DNA of 40,000 nt from Chrysomallon squamiferum (GCA_012295275.1 CM022672.1:29445972-29485971); one strand, 5' to 3'; positions 23,835 to 34,796 are shown, counted from the first letter of the stretch. The notes: generated from the letters alone by a model not told the origin. Numbers and translations are program-made.

Positions 23835-25035
23835 ATGACTCTTCGAAAAAAATACGAAATAAAACGGAGAGCTTTGCTTTTCGGTGGCGATTTTGAAACT
23901 CCCGGAAGATACCGGAAATTAACGGACGAGGAAATCGCCGCGGAGTGGTTTACTCCGAGAAAACAGATTGTACGAAGCCGATCTCTCACGAACTTAGAAT
24001 CTCGACAAGACGACACGAATCAAACGAGATATATTCATCCACTGGAGGATCAAAATGCTGGACATCGATCGAAAAGTATTTCTGCTACATGTGAGAATTC
24101 TGTCAGTCTCAGACCCTCTCGTCCCAGCCCCGCCTTTAATAACCCACAGCGGCGTTTCACAACAGAAATTAACGTCACAATTGAACCAAGAATAAAAGAT
24201 GTTTACAACGATTCTGGAGGCAAAGAAACGAAAAACCAACCTGCCCCGCTTAATGATGACGTCATTGTGAACAAAGAGGTAGATATTTCAGAATTGCCAT
24301 CTATTACAAGCACTTCTAATGACGCAAAAGCAAAGCATGATATTTCAGAAACATCTACAAAAAACGTAAACATCGCCCACGAAGATTCTTGCAAAAAGCA
24401 CATTTCCGGACACAGCCTCTTTGAACCTGGAAGTGACGTCAGCTTAGAGGACGGGAAGTCTCGAGTGACTGGAAAGGTGGGTCACTGTTTAACATGCAAG
24501 TGTCAGACGGAATTTCTTACACTAGCAGACGCTTCCTGTCAGACCAAGACTCGCAAACACAGCTCAAAGAAAACAGAAACTGACCAGCACGACACCTCGA
24601 CAAAAGTCGCTCATGATGACGTGGAAAAGTCGAGTTATTCCACCGGAAGCGTGAAGTCTCATTCTTTCTCGTCTACGTCGTCATCAAACACCACGGACGA
24701 CACCAAATCGTGGAAAGAAATTTTCGTGATAAATCAAACAAATGCTTCTCATGCTGACCAGTTCATGGATTTGAAAGGGCAAAAGGTGTCATGTTCAAAA
24801 ATTCCATCGGATGACGTCATCACTAACTCACGAGCTGGAAATTCGACTGTGCCCGCACAAATTGTTGAGAATGACGTCTCGGTTGAAGACAGATTCGATT
24901 ACGTTAAAATTCCAGCGCCAGTATGGGCCAAGAGTTCGAAGGAAAGTACAACATTTATCTGCTTCGGTGAACTTCGTAATGATGACGTACCGGAACTGAC
25001 GTCAACACATCGACAGGCTTCACAACTGAAATCAG
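23835..25035 (+). CDS. Low-complexity protein-coding exon of unknown function (first coding exon)
   Basis: Opens with ATG (A at -3) and runs about 400 codons to a TCAG|GTAGAG donor at 25036; unspliced, it would stop at 25049. I do not recognise the protein. The N-terminus is basic and may fold (MTLRKKYEIKRRALLFGGDF, then LTDEEIAAEWFTPRKQ). The rest is rich in Ser, Thr, Asp, Asn and Lys and probably disordered, with a small Cys cluster near residues 217-235 (CLTCKCQT, then DASCQT). One base carries over at the donor. Two acceptors downstream accept that phase: 28151, giving a short terminal exon, and 29907, giving an in-frame join to the HSPA12-like exon. Composition resembles the HSPA12 extension. 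The exon is also unusually rich in TGACGT motifs. Confidence 0.7.
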
Positions 25036-25202
25036 GTAGAGTCAGTTAAATACGATACTCACAATCTAACATTTCTCTTTTTCTGTCTTTTTCGTTTCCT
25101 CTTTCTTTCTTTCTTATTATTAATTAAGGTGTACAAGTCCTTGGGATACAAAAAGAAAAAAATGAAACAGAAACGAAAAAGATACGCGTACCCACAAGAC
25201 TG

Positions 25203-25206
<4 letters not shown>

Positions 25207-25280
<74 letters not shown>
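25207..25280. repeat. (GA)n microsatellite
   Basis: About 37 uninterrupted GA units. Confidence 0.97.
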
Positions 25281-25284
<4 letters not shown>

Positions 25285-25413
25285 ACTGACACGTCACCAA
25301 AATTAAATATTAATGATTATTAACTGTTAATAATAATTATATTATCTTAGTTATAGTAAGTAACAGTAGACAGTAAAACAATACCAGTCGTTAGATAAAC
25401 CAGACATGGAGTC

Positions 25414-25490
25414 GTGTTGGAACGAGAAATAGGCTGATAGGCTCATACATGAGTTAATATATCACAGGCAGCAGACTGACCACTGAGCCA
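25414..25490 (-). mobile_element. Probable tRNA-derived SINE head, copy 1
   Basis: On the minus strand, TGGCTCAGTGG (25480-25490) matches the Pol III A-box consensus TRGYNNANNGG exactly. A diverged B-box-like GTTCCAACAC lies at 25414-25423. The context TATGTGGCTCAGTGGTCAG is typical of tRNA-like SINE heads. Confidence 0.5.
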
Positions 25491-25867
25491 CATACCGCTG
25501 CTGTTATTATTTAATCACCATGTTTCTCCAGTAAGTAGAAACCTGACATCTTCTGTTAATGGCTCGCGGAAAAAATTCCCCCCAAAGAAAACAACAGAAA
25601 AGCCCCCTCCAGAAAACCTCCAAAACTAACAGTAACAAAAACAGTAACAATAATAAAATAAACATTTTTTGTTATAGATACAAGTAAAAAAGATGATTTA
25701 TTTTATGAAAGTGAAAACATCTATATATTAATACAATTAATTTATAAACAGCTATCATCATTACCAGTATTGACAATTAACAACAAACAAAAAAAAAAAA
25801 AATTAGTTTTTTTTAAAAATTAAACAACAAAAACAAACATGAGTTAGGTTTTCATATAGCAGTCATA

Positions 25868-25938
25868 GTAACGCGAACTATGTAGAATAGATCCCACAGA
25901 CGTTAAGATAGTGGTCAAACGTTCTAGCCATACAGCCA
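25868..25938 (-). mobile_element. Probable tRNA-derived SINE head, copy 2
   Basis: On the minus strand, TGGCTGTATGG (25928-25938) is one base from the A-box consensus and GTTCGCGTTAC (25868-25878) is B-box-like. Spacing and the intervening TCTTAAC block resemble copy 1 about 450 bases away. Confidence 0.45.
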
Positions 25939-26329
25939 CAGATCTCGAAGTACGAATAAATAACACTAATATATTGTTGTGTGTTATTTTACTGTTGTGA
26001 TGCTGGTATAACTAATAAAAATGTCATAGTTTAAAATTTATTATCTCATGTTTCGTGTCTCTATTGTTTTGATTAATGTATGGCCTCGAAAACAGTTCAT
26101 TTCTGTCAAAACAAATTATACATAATGTACATACATTGAGCGACACCCGTACAATAACACTTCTTCATAACCATAGCAACAAGATGTAAAAAATAACTTT
26201 AAAAAAATGTACTGTTGAACGCAGTACTATCGAGAATTGAAAAAAAAAAGGTATAAGCATAAATGTAAATATATATACAAACAAAGTTACACAAAACTAC
26301 GTATAGAGACGAAACGATTGTGCGTACAA

Positions 26330-26331
<2 letters not shown>

Positions 26332-26418
<87 letters not shown>
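26332..26418. repeat. (CT)n microsatellite
   Basis: About 43 CT units with one phase break near 26362. Confidence 0.97.
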
Positions 26419-26422
<4 letters not shown>

Positions 26423-26771
26423 ACAACAGTTATCTATAACAACAAAGAAATAGCAATAGCAATAACAATAACAACAAAAATAAGAGAGTAAGGAAGCATA
26501 GGTTAGCCCCACCCCACCTAGATCCGCTCATTCGTTACACTGTCCAGAACTGGGGTCAAAGATTACGCACGTTTTTGACATTTTTCTGTATTCTCACATT
26601 GTTGTAATTAGCTGGTATTTTACCGGTGGACGCCAGGGTCGGGGCAATGTGTGGACGTACATCATATTTACACTAGACAGCGCTCTGGCCCCATGCCAAA
26701 TTTAGATACGTAATTTGTTTATTTTGTGAGTACACGCACTTGTATGTATTATGAACAGAGATAAAAGAACA

Positions 26772-26775
<4 letters not shown>

Positions 26776-26811
<36 letters not shown>
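26776..26811. repeat. (AT)n microsatellite
   Basis: About 18 AT units. Confidence 0.95.
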
Positions 26812-26813
<2 letters not shown>

Positions 26814-28151
26814 AACAAGCGTACGTACACATATAAATGCAGTTTACAAATTTAAAATTTACAAAAATCTATTGGTTTTAATACAATCACAGATACACTT
26901 TAATAAATTTCCACATTACTGTTAGATAGAGAGATACATACATACATACATACACACACACATATAAATATTTATATATACATTAATACATATTTACCCC
27001 CCACACACACACACACGCACGCACACATTATTATTAAATAGTACCAAAGATCCCTGTTTCCCTCTTACATTGAATATCGGGATTGGAAGGCACGTGTTAA
27101 CAATTTCAAATTCCTTAAAGAGGCAACCACTGTATTTTATTCTGACAAATAAGAAACGATTACGTATTTATGACGTCACGGTGTTGATACAGGTGATATT
27201 ACTGACAAACATCGCCGGTGCCATGATACTAAAACATTCACGTGTGAGATCAAGATGTGAACATATTTAATACTAATGACGTAAGATATGACGTAATGAC
27301 TCTTCTAATCACAGAGTAAATAAAATTGTAAAACGATGTTCAGACTGTCAATATAAAAAATCGTAGAACTCATTGAAACGGGTTGATTTAAATAATATAT
27401 ACACATAATATCTACACAAGTACAGACAAACACACACGTCTATACATAGGTAATATCTGGTTAGAATGGAAAATTCGCCATTTAGCCTGAGCAGGATAAA
27501 ACTGATATTGTAAAACAGTAACCAGTTATTTCTCTTATCCTGCAATTCTAAATTATACACCCCCCCCACAAAAAAGGACCAATATAAAATTACTTTTTTC
27601 ATTTTTTGACTCGCCAAAATAGTCCTTAAATAACAACAACATTTTGTTATTTTATAAAAGACAATAGTTTTCCAAATGGACTTCTAAATCAGAAATTAAA
27701 CATTAAAGACGTAAAACTGAATAATATTTATGTAGATAGCAAGTCATTTATCGAAGTAAAAATTAGTTCCGCCCCCAAAAGCTATATTTTTGGTCAGTTC
27801 TCGATTTTATACCAATATATATATAAAAGTGCAGTTTAATATTTTGTCTATGCATGCAGTTATATACGATCAGGAAAGAAAAGAAATTTAAAATAAGTGA
27901 AAGTAAGAAAAATGAAATTAATTCACAAATACATTAACTGATAATAAACAAACAAACACATAAAATAAAATAAAATATAATAAATAAATAAATAAAGATG
28001 ATTATAAATAAATAGTCATTATTCTAGTATTATCATTATCATCGTAATCATCATCATCATCATCATATTATTATTATTATTGTCGTTGTTGTTGTTGCTG
28101 CTGTTAATCCTGTTGTTGTCGTCGTCGTAGTTATCACCATGGTCCTCTAAG

Positions 28152-28339
28152 AAAACGTAGACGGTGAAGTATGTGAGAAAATTCTGGCAGAGTTAAGATT
28201 TATTATGAAGAAAGACAGAGAGATGATAAAACACTTTTATCAAACTTTCGTGAGGCTGCATAAATCAGTTAACATGATACAGCCGGACTGCGCATCGGAT
28301 TTCCCATTGTTTAACATGGGCCAGTCTGGAGGGGTTTAA
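28152..28339 (+). CDS. Candidate terminal exon of unknown function
   Basis: An open frame of 61 codons follows CTCTAAG and ends in TAA at 28337. It reads NVDGEVCEKILAELRF, then MKKDREMIKHFYQTF and MIQPDCASDFPLF: a well-mixed, helical-looking composition unlike the junk frames nearby. If AG at 28150-28151 is the acceptor, the first two bases complete the codon left open by the donor at 25036, giving Glu. An AATAAA lies about 180 bases after the stop. I do not recognise the sequence. It could instead be an old transposon fragment. Confidence 0.4.
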
Positions 28340-28640
28340 GGAAGGGATAGAACAGTTTGTACATCATTTAATAATATCCCTTTAAAACAGAACCACTTAC
28401 GATTTACTTGAATAACTTATAATTTTGAAAACTGGAAAGATTTTAAACTAATGCTAAGCTGCATACTGTCAATACATGTCTCTATTTTGCTATTTTTTAG
28501 TTTTCATTCTACTTTGAAATAAAAGTTCAGTTTTATTCTTATATACATATATTTTAATTCCCAAAATTAATTAATTAATAGAATTAAAAATATTAAAACA
28601 AAATAATAATAATAAATGAAAATAAAACACGGGAAGAAAG
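28340..28640. other. Possible 3' UTR and spacer before the HSPA12-like promoter
   Basis: AT-rich, with no coding signal. It contains the poly-A signal candidate and a T-rich stretch after it. Confidence 0.4.
28518..28523 (+). terminator. Candidate poly-A signal
   Basis: AATAAA followed by GTTCAGTTTTATTCTTA-type T-rich sequence, about 180 bases after the stop of the candidate terminal exon. Confidence 0.4.
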
Positions 28641-28883
28641 GTATCGTCGCCATATTTGAAACTGTATTCGAAACGCGGAATGCGCGATGAGAAGCAGACG
28701 ACTTTTCGTGTTGTCGTCTGCTCACGTGACCTCATTTACAAACATCACTTAGTAGTGACTATCAGGCCGAGCGGATGCCGGGGAAATTTTGGTAACTTTT
28801 TAATTTTTATTTTTCGAAATATTTGTCAGTGGACTAATCAAATATCCTAATTAATAGCAAGTTAGCATTTCTGTTTTCGTCAG
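28640..28883 (+). promoter_or_regulatory. Likely promoter and untranslated first exon of the HSPA12-like gene
   Basis: A GC/CpG-richer stretch in AT-rich surroundings. It holds a YY1-like CGCCATATT (28648-28656), a perfect 10-bp dyad (AGCAGACGAC at 28693-28702, GTCGTCTGCT at 28713-28722) and an E-box inside TCACGTGACC (CACGTG 28723-28728). It ends at a consensus donor TCAG|GTAAGT (28884). Splicing to the acceptor at 29907 would place the ATG at 29910 just after the junction with G at -3. The transcription start is not determined. Confidence 0.55.
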
Positions 28884-29229
28884 GTAAGTATTAATTATTT
28901 TATTTGATGTCAGTAGTACCCATTGTTTTTGTTAACACTGAACGTCCTAGGGTGCCCTTTTAATGATGATTAATGTTAACAGTGTTGCGGATTGAACAAC
29001 CAGAGTCTGATTAAATATTTAAAACGAAAGCTAAGTTAAATATTTTGTCAGATGTATTTCACATGTTTTCACAAAAGTACCAGCAGTGAATCACGAACGT
29101 AAATTTAAAATTTTTGATTTTAAATTTGTTTAAAAAAGAAAAATAGAAAATACGTTTCTAATTGTTAACATCAGTTAATTAATTATTTTAGAACTGGAAA
29201 CAAAAGAACCCAAGGATTTAAATAATTAA

Positions 29230-29279
<50 letters not shown>
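29230..29279. repeat. (TAG)n microsatellite
   Basis: About 16 TAG units. Confidence 0.95.
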
Positions 29280-29355
29280 AGAAGAATAGGAATAAGAATA
29301 GAAAAGCTAAGAAAAGAAAATTAAAACAGTATTATAATAGCTATTTAATTCCTCC

Positions 29356-29405
<50 letters not shown>

Positions 29406-29468
29406 TAATAATAACAAAGAATAGGAATAGGGAATAAAAAGCTAAGAAAAGAAAATTAAAACTCTTTA

Positions 29469-29530
<62 letters not shown>
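29280..29530. repeat. Duplicated block: A-rich unit plus (CT)n, two copies
   Basis: GAATAGGAATA followed by AAAGCTAAGAAAAGAAAATT occurs at about 29284-29330 and 29419-29462. Each copy is followed by TTTAATT and a (CT)n run (about 29350-29400 and 29472-29525). This looks like a local tandem duplication of about 130 bases. Confidence 0.8.
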
Positions 29531-29531
<1 letters not shown>

Positions 29532-29618
29532 TCACACACACACACACACACATAAACATATACGTACTTGTGGGTATTTAGAAGTTTCGTTCACTATATC
29601 CACTGTTATCTCTCTCTG

Positions 29619-29676
<58 letters not shown>
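29531..29676. repeat. (CA)n microsatellites
   Basis: A short run near 29532-29552 and a long one at about 29621-29675. Confidence 0.95.
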
Positions 29677-29677
<1 letters not shown>

Positions 29678-29909
29678 ATATATATATACATACAAGAACA
29701 CACACGCATGCAAACAGATTACTACCTAGGGTTCGGTTAAACCTCAACCTATTCCTGACAATGCATCTTGTTTTACATTAGAAATATTGGCCACACATGA
29801 AACAAACCAGGTGCATTTCTAATCAGGATTCTCTGTTAAGTATCTGACAAATATTACTCACATTTACAACTGTTACTATTTGACATTATAGTTTTACTAC
29901 GTTACAGGT

Positions 29910-32900
29910 ATGGCCGCCTGTGTGGAAGATAAACCAGTAAATAAATACACTGAGATGAACGGTGAAACAATGCAAAAGTCCGCCAGTGTAGGGACCACGA
30001 CTGCTGGCAGCGGAGTGACGTCGCTTCCGTCAAGGGAGACTACCTGTACAGATCTTGATTCCGATGCTTCAGCAGACAAGAGAGAAAAGTCCGGGGAGTC
30101 GTCAAGTGGACCTGACTTCAAACGGAAAGAATCGACTACTTCATCTTCTGAATCTAGTTCTCATAACACTGACAGTATTGATGGGGAAAAAAAAGATACA
30201 AGCGTATCTGGTCATTCTGATATTCCAAATACAACGGAATCACTTGACCTTCCAGATGCTTCGAAAACAACTGGAGATACTACAGGACTATATGGTTCTA
30301 ATAGTCCTGCTGTAAATGCTTCGACAGAGACAACAGTTCCTTCTGGACTGAAGAATCACAACACAGAAGGTTTTGAGTATGAACAGAACCCTTCAAATGT
30401 TCTGAACTCTAGTAACGAAACCCAGGAACTGATTATTTACATTGGTCCAGAAGGTGAACAGACCGTATCAGGTGGACAGCTCATGCCAGTGACTTACAAA
30501 CCGTTTGGTGAATCTCCTACATATGTCGCTGTTGAAGTGAAATGCTGTGAAGTTCAGTCAAAAATAGAAATAGTAGAAACCTCTCCTGCAGATAAAATAC
30601 CTGAAGAAAATACTGATACAGACCAGTCTGTTAGAAGTGAAAGGAAAATTACTGATGAAGAATTTGCTACAAAGGTATCATCTGAAAAAAAGGTTAGGCT
30701 TATAAGCAAAACGTCTGCAAATGAAACATTAGATGATACCAACACCTCCAACAATGTTATAGTGAAATCAGATGAGCTTCACTCTTCGAATATCGAACAA
30801 CCGTACATTACAATAACTGTCACTGCGCCACCCAGTGAAAACATGGACACGGATTCATGGTCCGAAGCAGTTATTCATCCGTGTCCGGCAGACAGCAGAC
30901 TGGCAGACGTACCACTGAAGAAAGCTAAAGTTTACGTTCCGTCCACAGATTCCGATTCGTCGTCAGATTCAGAAAGCAGCTCCTCTGCAGGTGACAATAA
31001 AGTAAAACAAAAAAGGTCAGAAGAATCAAAACATTTGAAAGAGAAAGAAAAGGTGGAATTTGACAGTAACAAAGAGGTTGATACCATCTCAAGTGATCAA
31101 AATGAAAACTGTGGGGCGTTATCGTCTGACTCGCTATCAGCGGGTGTTACGGAATTGAACAAACCATCTCATTCAGCTGATCACTCTTATCCGGACACAA
31201 ATGTCATCAGTGATTCTAACGTTGACGTTAATAAACCGAATTCTTTCGAAGAGCTTAAAAAAAGTGACGCTGAATTAAGGATCGACGTAAGCAAAACTGA
31301 AAATAAAATAAACGCCTTGTCAACGGAAGCTGGGCCATCTGAAGTGCTATCCAATGGCTTACCTCTAGCTGATTACACTAAATTGTCTGAAATAACTTTG
31401 TTCATCCGCCAAAACGACAATGAATCAAAGGAATGGAAGGATTGTGTGCCTGATTCCAGCACTGACGTTAGACCTGAACAAATCGAAATACCTTTGCCTG
31501 GAGCTGTTCCAGATGAAGTGTTGTTAGTTTCTCAAAATCAATTCCCACCTTCTTTTGGTCAAAATGAATTGTCTTTTGGAGATAAAAATCAATTGCCACT
31601 CGAAGGTAAAATTGAAGTACCTCTTCAAGCACAAGCTGATGTGTCTTTTCAAAATGAACGCTCGTCTGCTAATGATGAAAAAGAACTGTTGTCTGCTGGA
31701 CAAACTGAAGGAGACAAGATATGTAATATTTCATCAGAACAATCTGGCGAACGCAACGAGTCTGGTCCAGCAGATGAACCCAAAGATAAGACACTGGACA
31801 CATCATCATCGTCTGACGACAAAAATAACAAAGTCAAAAAGACACGTCACACGTCGATAGAGGGTGACACTGAGCTGCGAAATACTCCGAAAAGCAGACA
31901 GAAGAAGAATCGAGTAAGCAGCATGCTAGACAGAATCAAACACAAGATATTTTCAGACACAGAACGTCCGGAAAGGCCGGTTAGTGTAGGACAAGAGGAG
32001 AAAGCGAGTCCCGTGGCACACAGTCCTGCCAAGCCCAAAAGAAAATTCAGACGAGGGTCGTTAGGAAAGGGTAAAAGAAAATCTTTTGATCTGGGAAACA
32101 TTTCTGCTAACAGAGATATGGTTGAAATTGATCCAAACTCTGAAATGGATAAACTGGAGGGAAAGCAGGTGACGTCAGCGTGTGAACCGTCTATTCCAGA
32201 CGTTCAGAAAATGTCTGTTGGAAAGTCACCAGAGGCCGCTTCTCGTGATCAACCAAACGCAGTTTCTGTTACGTCTAAAAAGGACATTAAAGGTTGTGAT
32301 TCAACTCCTGACAAGGGTAAAGGTGTCATATATATAACAAACACTGCTGAGCGCTCGATGTTCTCCCGAGACAAGAAAAAAGATAAATCAAGTCGTTCCA
32401 AAAGTCGGTCTAGATCTGCTGAAAGGAAAACAGAGGAGGAAACTGGTTCAAAGAAAGCCCATGCTAAAACACCTGTATTAAATTCGTCCAGCAAGAAAGA
32501 TAAAAGTGACACTGAACCTTTGGAGGTGACAATAAACGACAATGATACCAAGCCAAAGTATTCAGAACGAATGTCTTCCTCACACAGTCTGTCAAGATCA
32601 AGCTCAAGCAGCAGCAGCGAGAGTTCCCGAAAGAAAGAGAAAGAACAAAGAACAGACAAGGTGAAGACTGATTCCGAGCATCCAAAGTGTTTTTCACAGA
32701 CTTCATCTGCACCTGCTGACACGACTCCATCAGTAACAATACTTTCTCCTTCCAAACTTGCAGCGTCACCAAGTGATTCTGAACCAGAAACCAAACAAGG
32801 CTCACTCTACACTGAATGCATTCCTCTTGAGGCAGTCCCAGCACCCGAGTCGCTGGGTCCCAAACAGCAGAACTACTTTGTTGTCGTCGCCATAGATTTT

Positions 32901-33152
32901 GGAACAACATACAGCGGCTACGCGCTAAGCTTCACCCGGGACCCCGACGGTGTTCATATGATGAGGAACTGGGAGGGAGGAGACCCGGGCGTGGTCAATC
33001 AGAAGATCCCCACTTCCATTCTGCTCACTCCTGAAGGGGAGTTCGACTCGTTTGGATTTACAGCCAGAGACAGGTATCACAATCTGGATCACAACGAGGC
33101 TAAGAACTGGCTGTATTTTGAAAAATTCAAAATGATTCTTCATAACAGCTCG
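29910..33152 (+). CDS. HSPA12-like protein: disordered N-terminal extension and start of Hsp70-type ATPase domain
   Basis: A single exon of 1,081 codons, phase 0 at its GCTCG|GTAAGA donor. Residues 1 to about 985 are Ser/Thr/Asp/Glu/Lys-rich low complexity with no fold visible. They include degenerate Gln-Asn/Phe-Gly motifs (about 540-580), a basic phosphosite-like patch KPKRKFRRGSLGKGKRKS (about 708-726) and an RS-like run SSRSKSRSRS (about 830). The ATPase domain then starts with VVVAIDFGTTYSGYALSF (AIDFGTT from residue 994, the phosphate-binding loop of the actin/Hsp70 fold), followed by NWEGGDPGVVNQKIPTSILL, GFTARDRY and NWLYFEKFKM, which match HSPA12A/B closely. Vertebrate HSPA12 proteins are roughly 680 residues with a short N-terminus, so the extension is exceptional. 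HSPA12 proteins are atypical Hsp70s lacking a canonical substrate domain; the substrate here is unknown. Start choice: the ATG lies two bases after the acceptor, but an upstream coding exon could splice in frame. Confidence 0.93.
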
Positions 33153-33389
33153 GTAAGATTTTCACCTTCATTATATCTTCCTGTTTTCAGATTTACCTTC
33201 ATCGTTCCAGCTTGCTTTCTCTAATCTAAACTTCATTCATTTTATCTTGGTTTCAATATTTAATATATAATACATACATACATGTACGTACATATATATA
33301 TATATATGTATGTATGTATGTATACAAATTAATTCATTATGTCACAACATAATATTAGTTACTATTTCAAATAAAATTAAATAAATAAT

Positions 33390-33394
<5 letters not shown>

Positions 33395-33470
<76 letters not shown>
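33395..33470. repeat. (GA)n microsatellite
   Basis: About 38 uninterrupted GA units. Shortly before it, at 33268-33322, is an ACAT / TATG dyad-like tract. Confidence 0.97.
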
Positions 33471-33472
<2 letters not shown>

Positions 33473-34168
33473 TAATAAACAAATTCATCTTACTGACTAA
33501 TTAAACAAGAATTTTAATTTGTTTTTCATCATTAATCCCTGTCTCCCTTCTTTCTTGTAAGTTCTGAAATATTATTTAATAATTATTTTTGTTAAGTATT
33601 TAAAAAGACAGTAACGTTTAATATTGATCAGGAATTAATAAAATAGACTGAAACTGCGATTAAAATCTGTTCCGACAATAAAATTCAAATATGACGTCAT
33701 AGGAATAGTGTCGAATTTACTGAATTAGAAAAAAAAAGAACTCACCTATTATGTCTGAAAAGAATATAACATCACTAAGTTAACACCGCAAAAAAGAAAA
33801 ATGACGTCATAAACGTTTGACATCACGTAAACGTTGAATTGAATGTATCTGCATGTTTGGAGAAATGTTACTGCTTAGTTGGTGGTGTTCTTATTATTAT
33901 CATTGTTATTATTTGTACGAGTCTCATGTATGAACATATATTGTATACACGAATTCAAAGATATGCAATGTGTATATGTGTGTATGTATATATATATGTA
34001 TAAACACACATACATAGGTTGACAAATATAGATATTCGTATATAAATATATAGGTCGCATCGATAAATAACAGATGACGCTTGTGTTGTGGTTTATCACA
34101 TCACTGCTGTCAAAACAACATTCGTGTTGAAACAATAAGTTAGCAAACTCATCATACGTCACTCAGTT

Positions 34169-34192
34169 CACGTGATGTCAGTGTCACGTGAC
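34169..34192. promoter_or_regulatory. Paired E-boxes including a perfect CLEAR-type palindrome
   Basis: CACGTG at 34169-34174, then GTCACGTGAC at 34183-34192. The ten-base palindrome matches the TFEB/MITF-family CLEAR consensus, though other bHLH factors also bind it. Function is inferred only. Confidence 0.35.
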
Positions 34193-34254
34193 ACGGTCAG
34201 AGGTAGTTCGGTCATACTGACTGTTATTTCTTTTGTTTTGCTTGGTTTATTGTT

Positions 34255-34257
<3 letters not shown>

Positions 34258-34290
<33 letters not shown>

Positions 34291-34291
34291 T
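34258..34291. repeat. (TTTA)n microsatellite
   Basis: About eight TTTA units. Confidence 0.9.
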
Positions 34292-34693
34292 GTTTGTGGT
34301 GTCTTGAAGCTTTTTTATCCTTTTTATTAACTGAAAAGTTATAATTTGGGGTTATTTCTATACAGATTAATTCAGTGTATTTGAATCTCTTTTACAGCAA
34401 CAAAATACACCTTTCAAAAATATTTCTATACTTTCTAATTAAACATGTATTTATTTTAATACGTAATTCACCTTGGTCAACTAATGAATTACATATTCAG
34501 ACGCGTGTGCACGAATTTATGCGCGGTAAGATGTCAGCTGTGGTGCGAGAATTCAGTGCGTGGTGTGAATTCTCTTCTTTTCCTTCCAGTCATATTTAAA
34601 CGACACTGGCAAACTTCCCTCCCCCGGAATACATATATAATATTCCTGCATTCTTCTCCGTTATTTTTGGATACCGGTTTATTTCTTTTAAGA

Positions 34694-34709
34694 CATATGT
34701 ATATGTATA

Positions 34710-34794
<85 letters not shown>

Positions 34795-34796
34795 GT
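34694..34796. repeat. (ATATGT)n / (AT)n compound microsatellite
   Basis: ATATGT hexamers flank a pure AT run (about 34721-34750). Confidence 0.95.

Larger units (their letters stand above)
25036..28151. other. Intron or intergenic region with repeats
   Basis: No further coding exon was recognised. It contains (GA)n, (CT)n and (AT)n tracts, two tRNA-like SINE heads on the minus strand, ACAT/CA-rich DNA near 26935-27030, AAAT units near 27965-28000 and triplet runs near 28050-28125. A somewhat GC-richer stretch at 26500-26700 has no identified content. Confidence 0.6.
28884..29907 (+). other. Intron before the large HSPA12-like exon
   Basis: Strong GTAAGT donor to TTACAG acceptor. It is filled largely by (TAG)n, (CT)n and (CA)n tracts. 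No coding signal. Confidence 0.6.

Noticed and set aside
32249-32910. Long minus-strand frames opposite the HSPA12 exon
   Set aside because: Antisense shadows of a Ser/Asp/Lys-rich coding exon whose + frame continues into a conserved domain.
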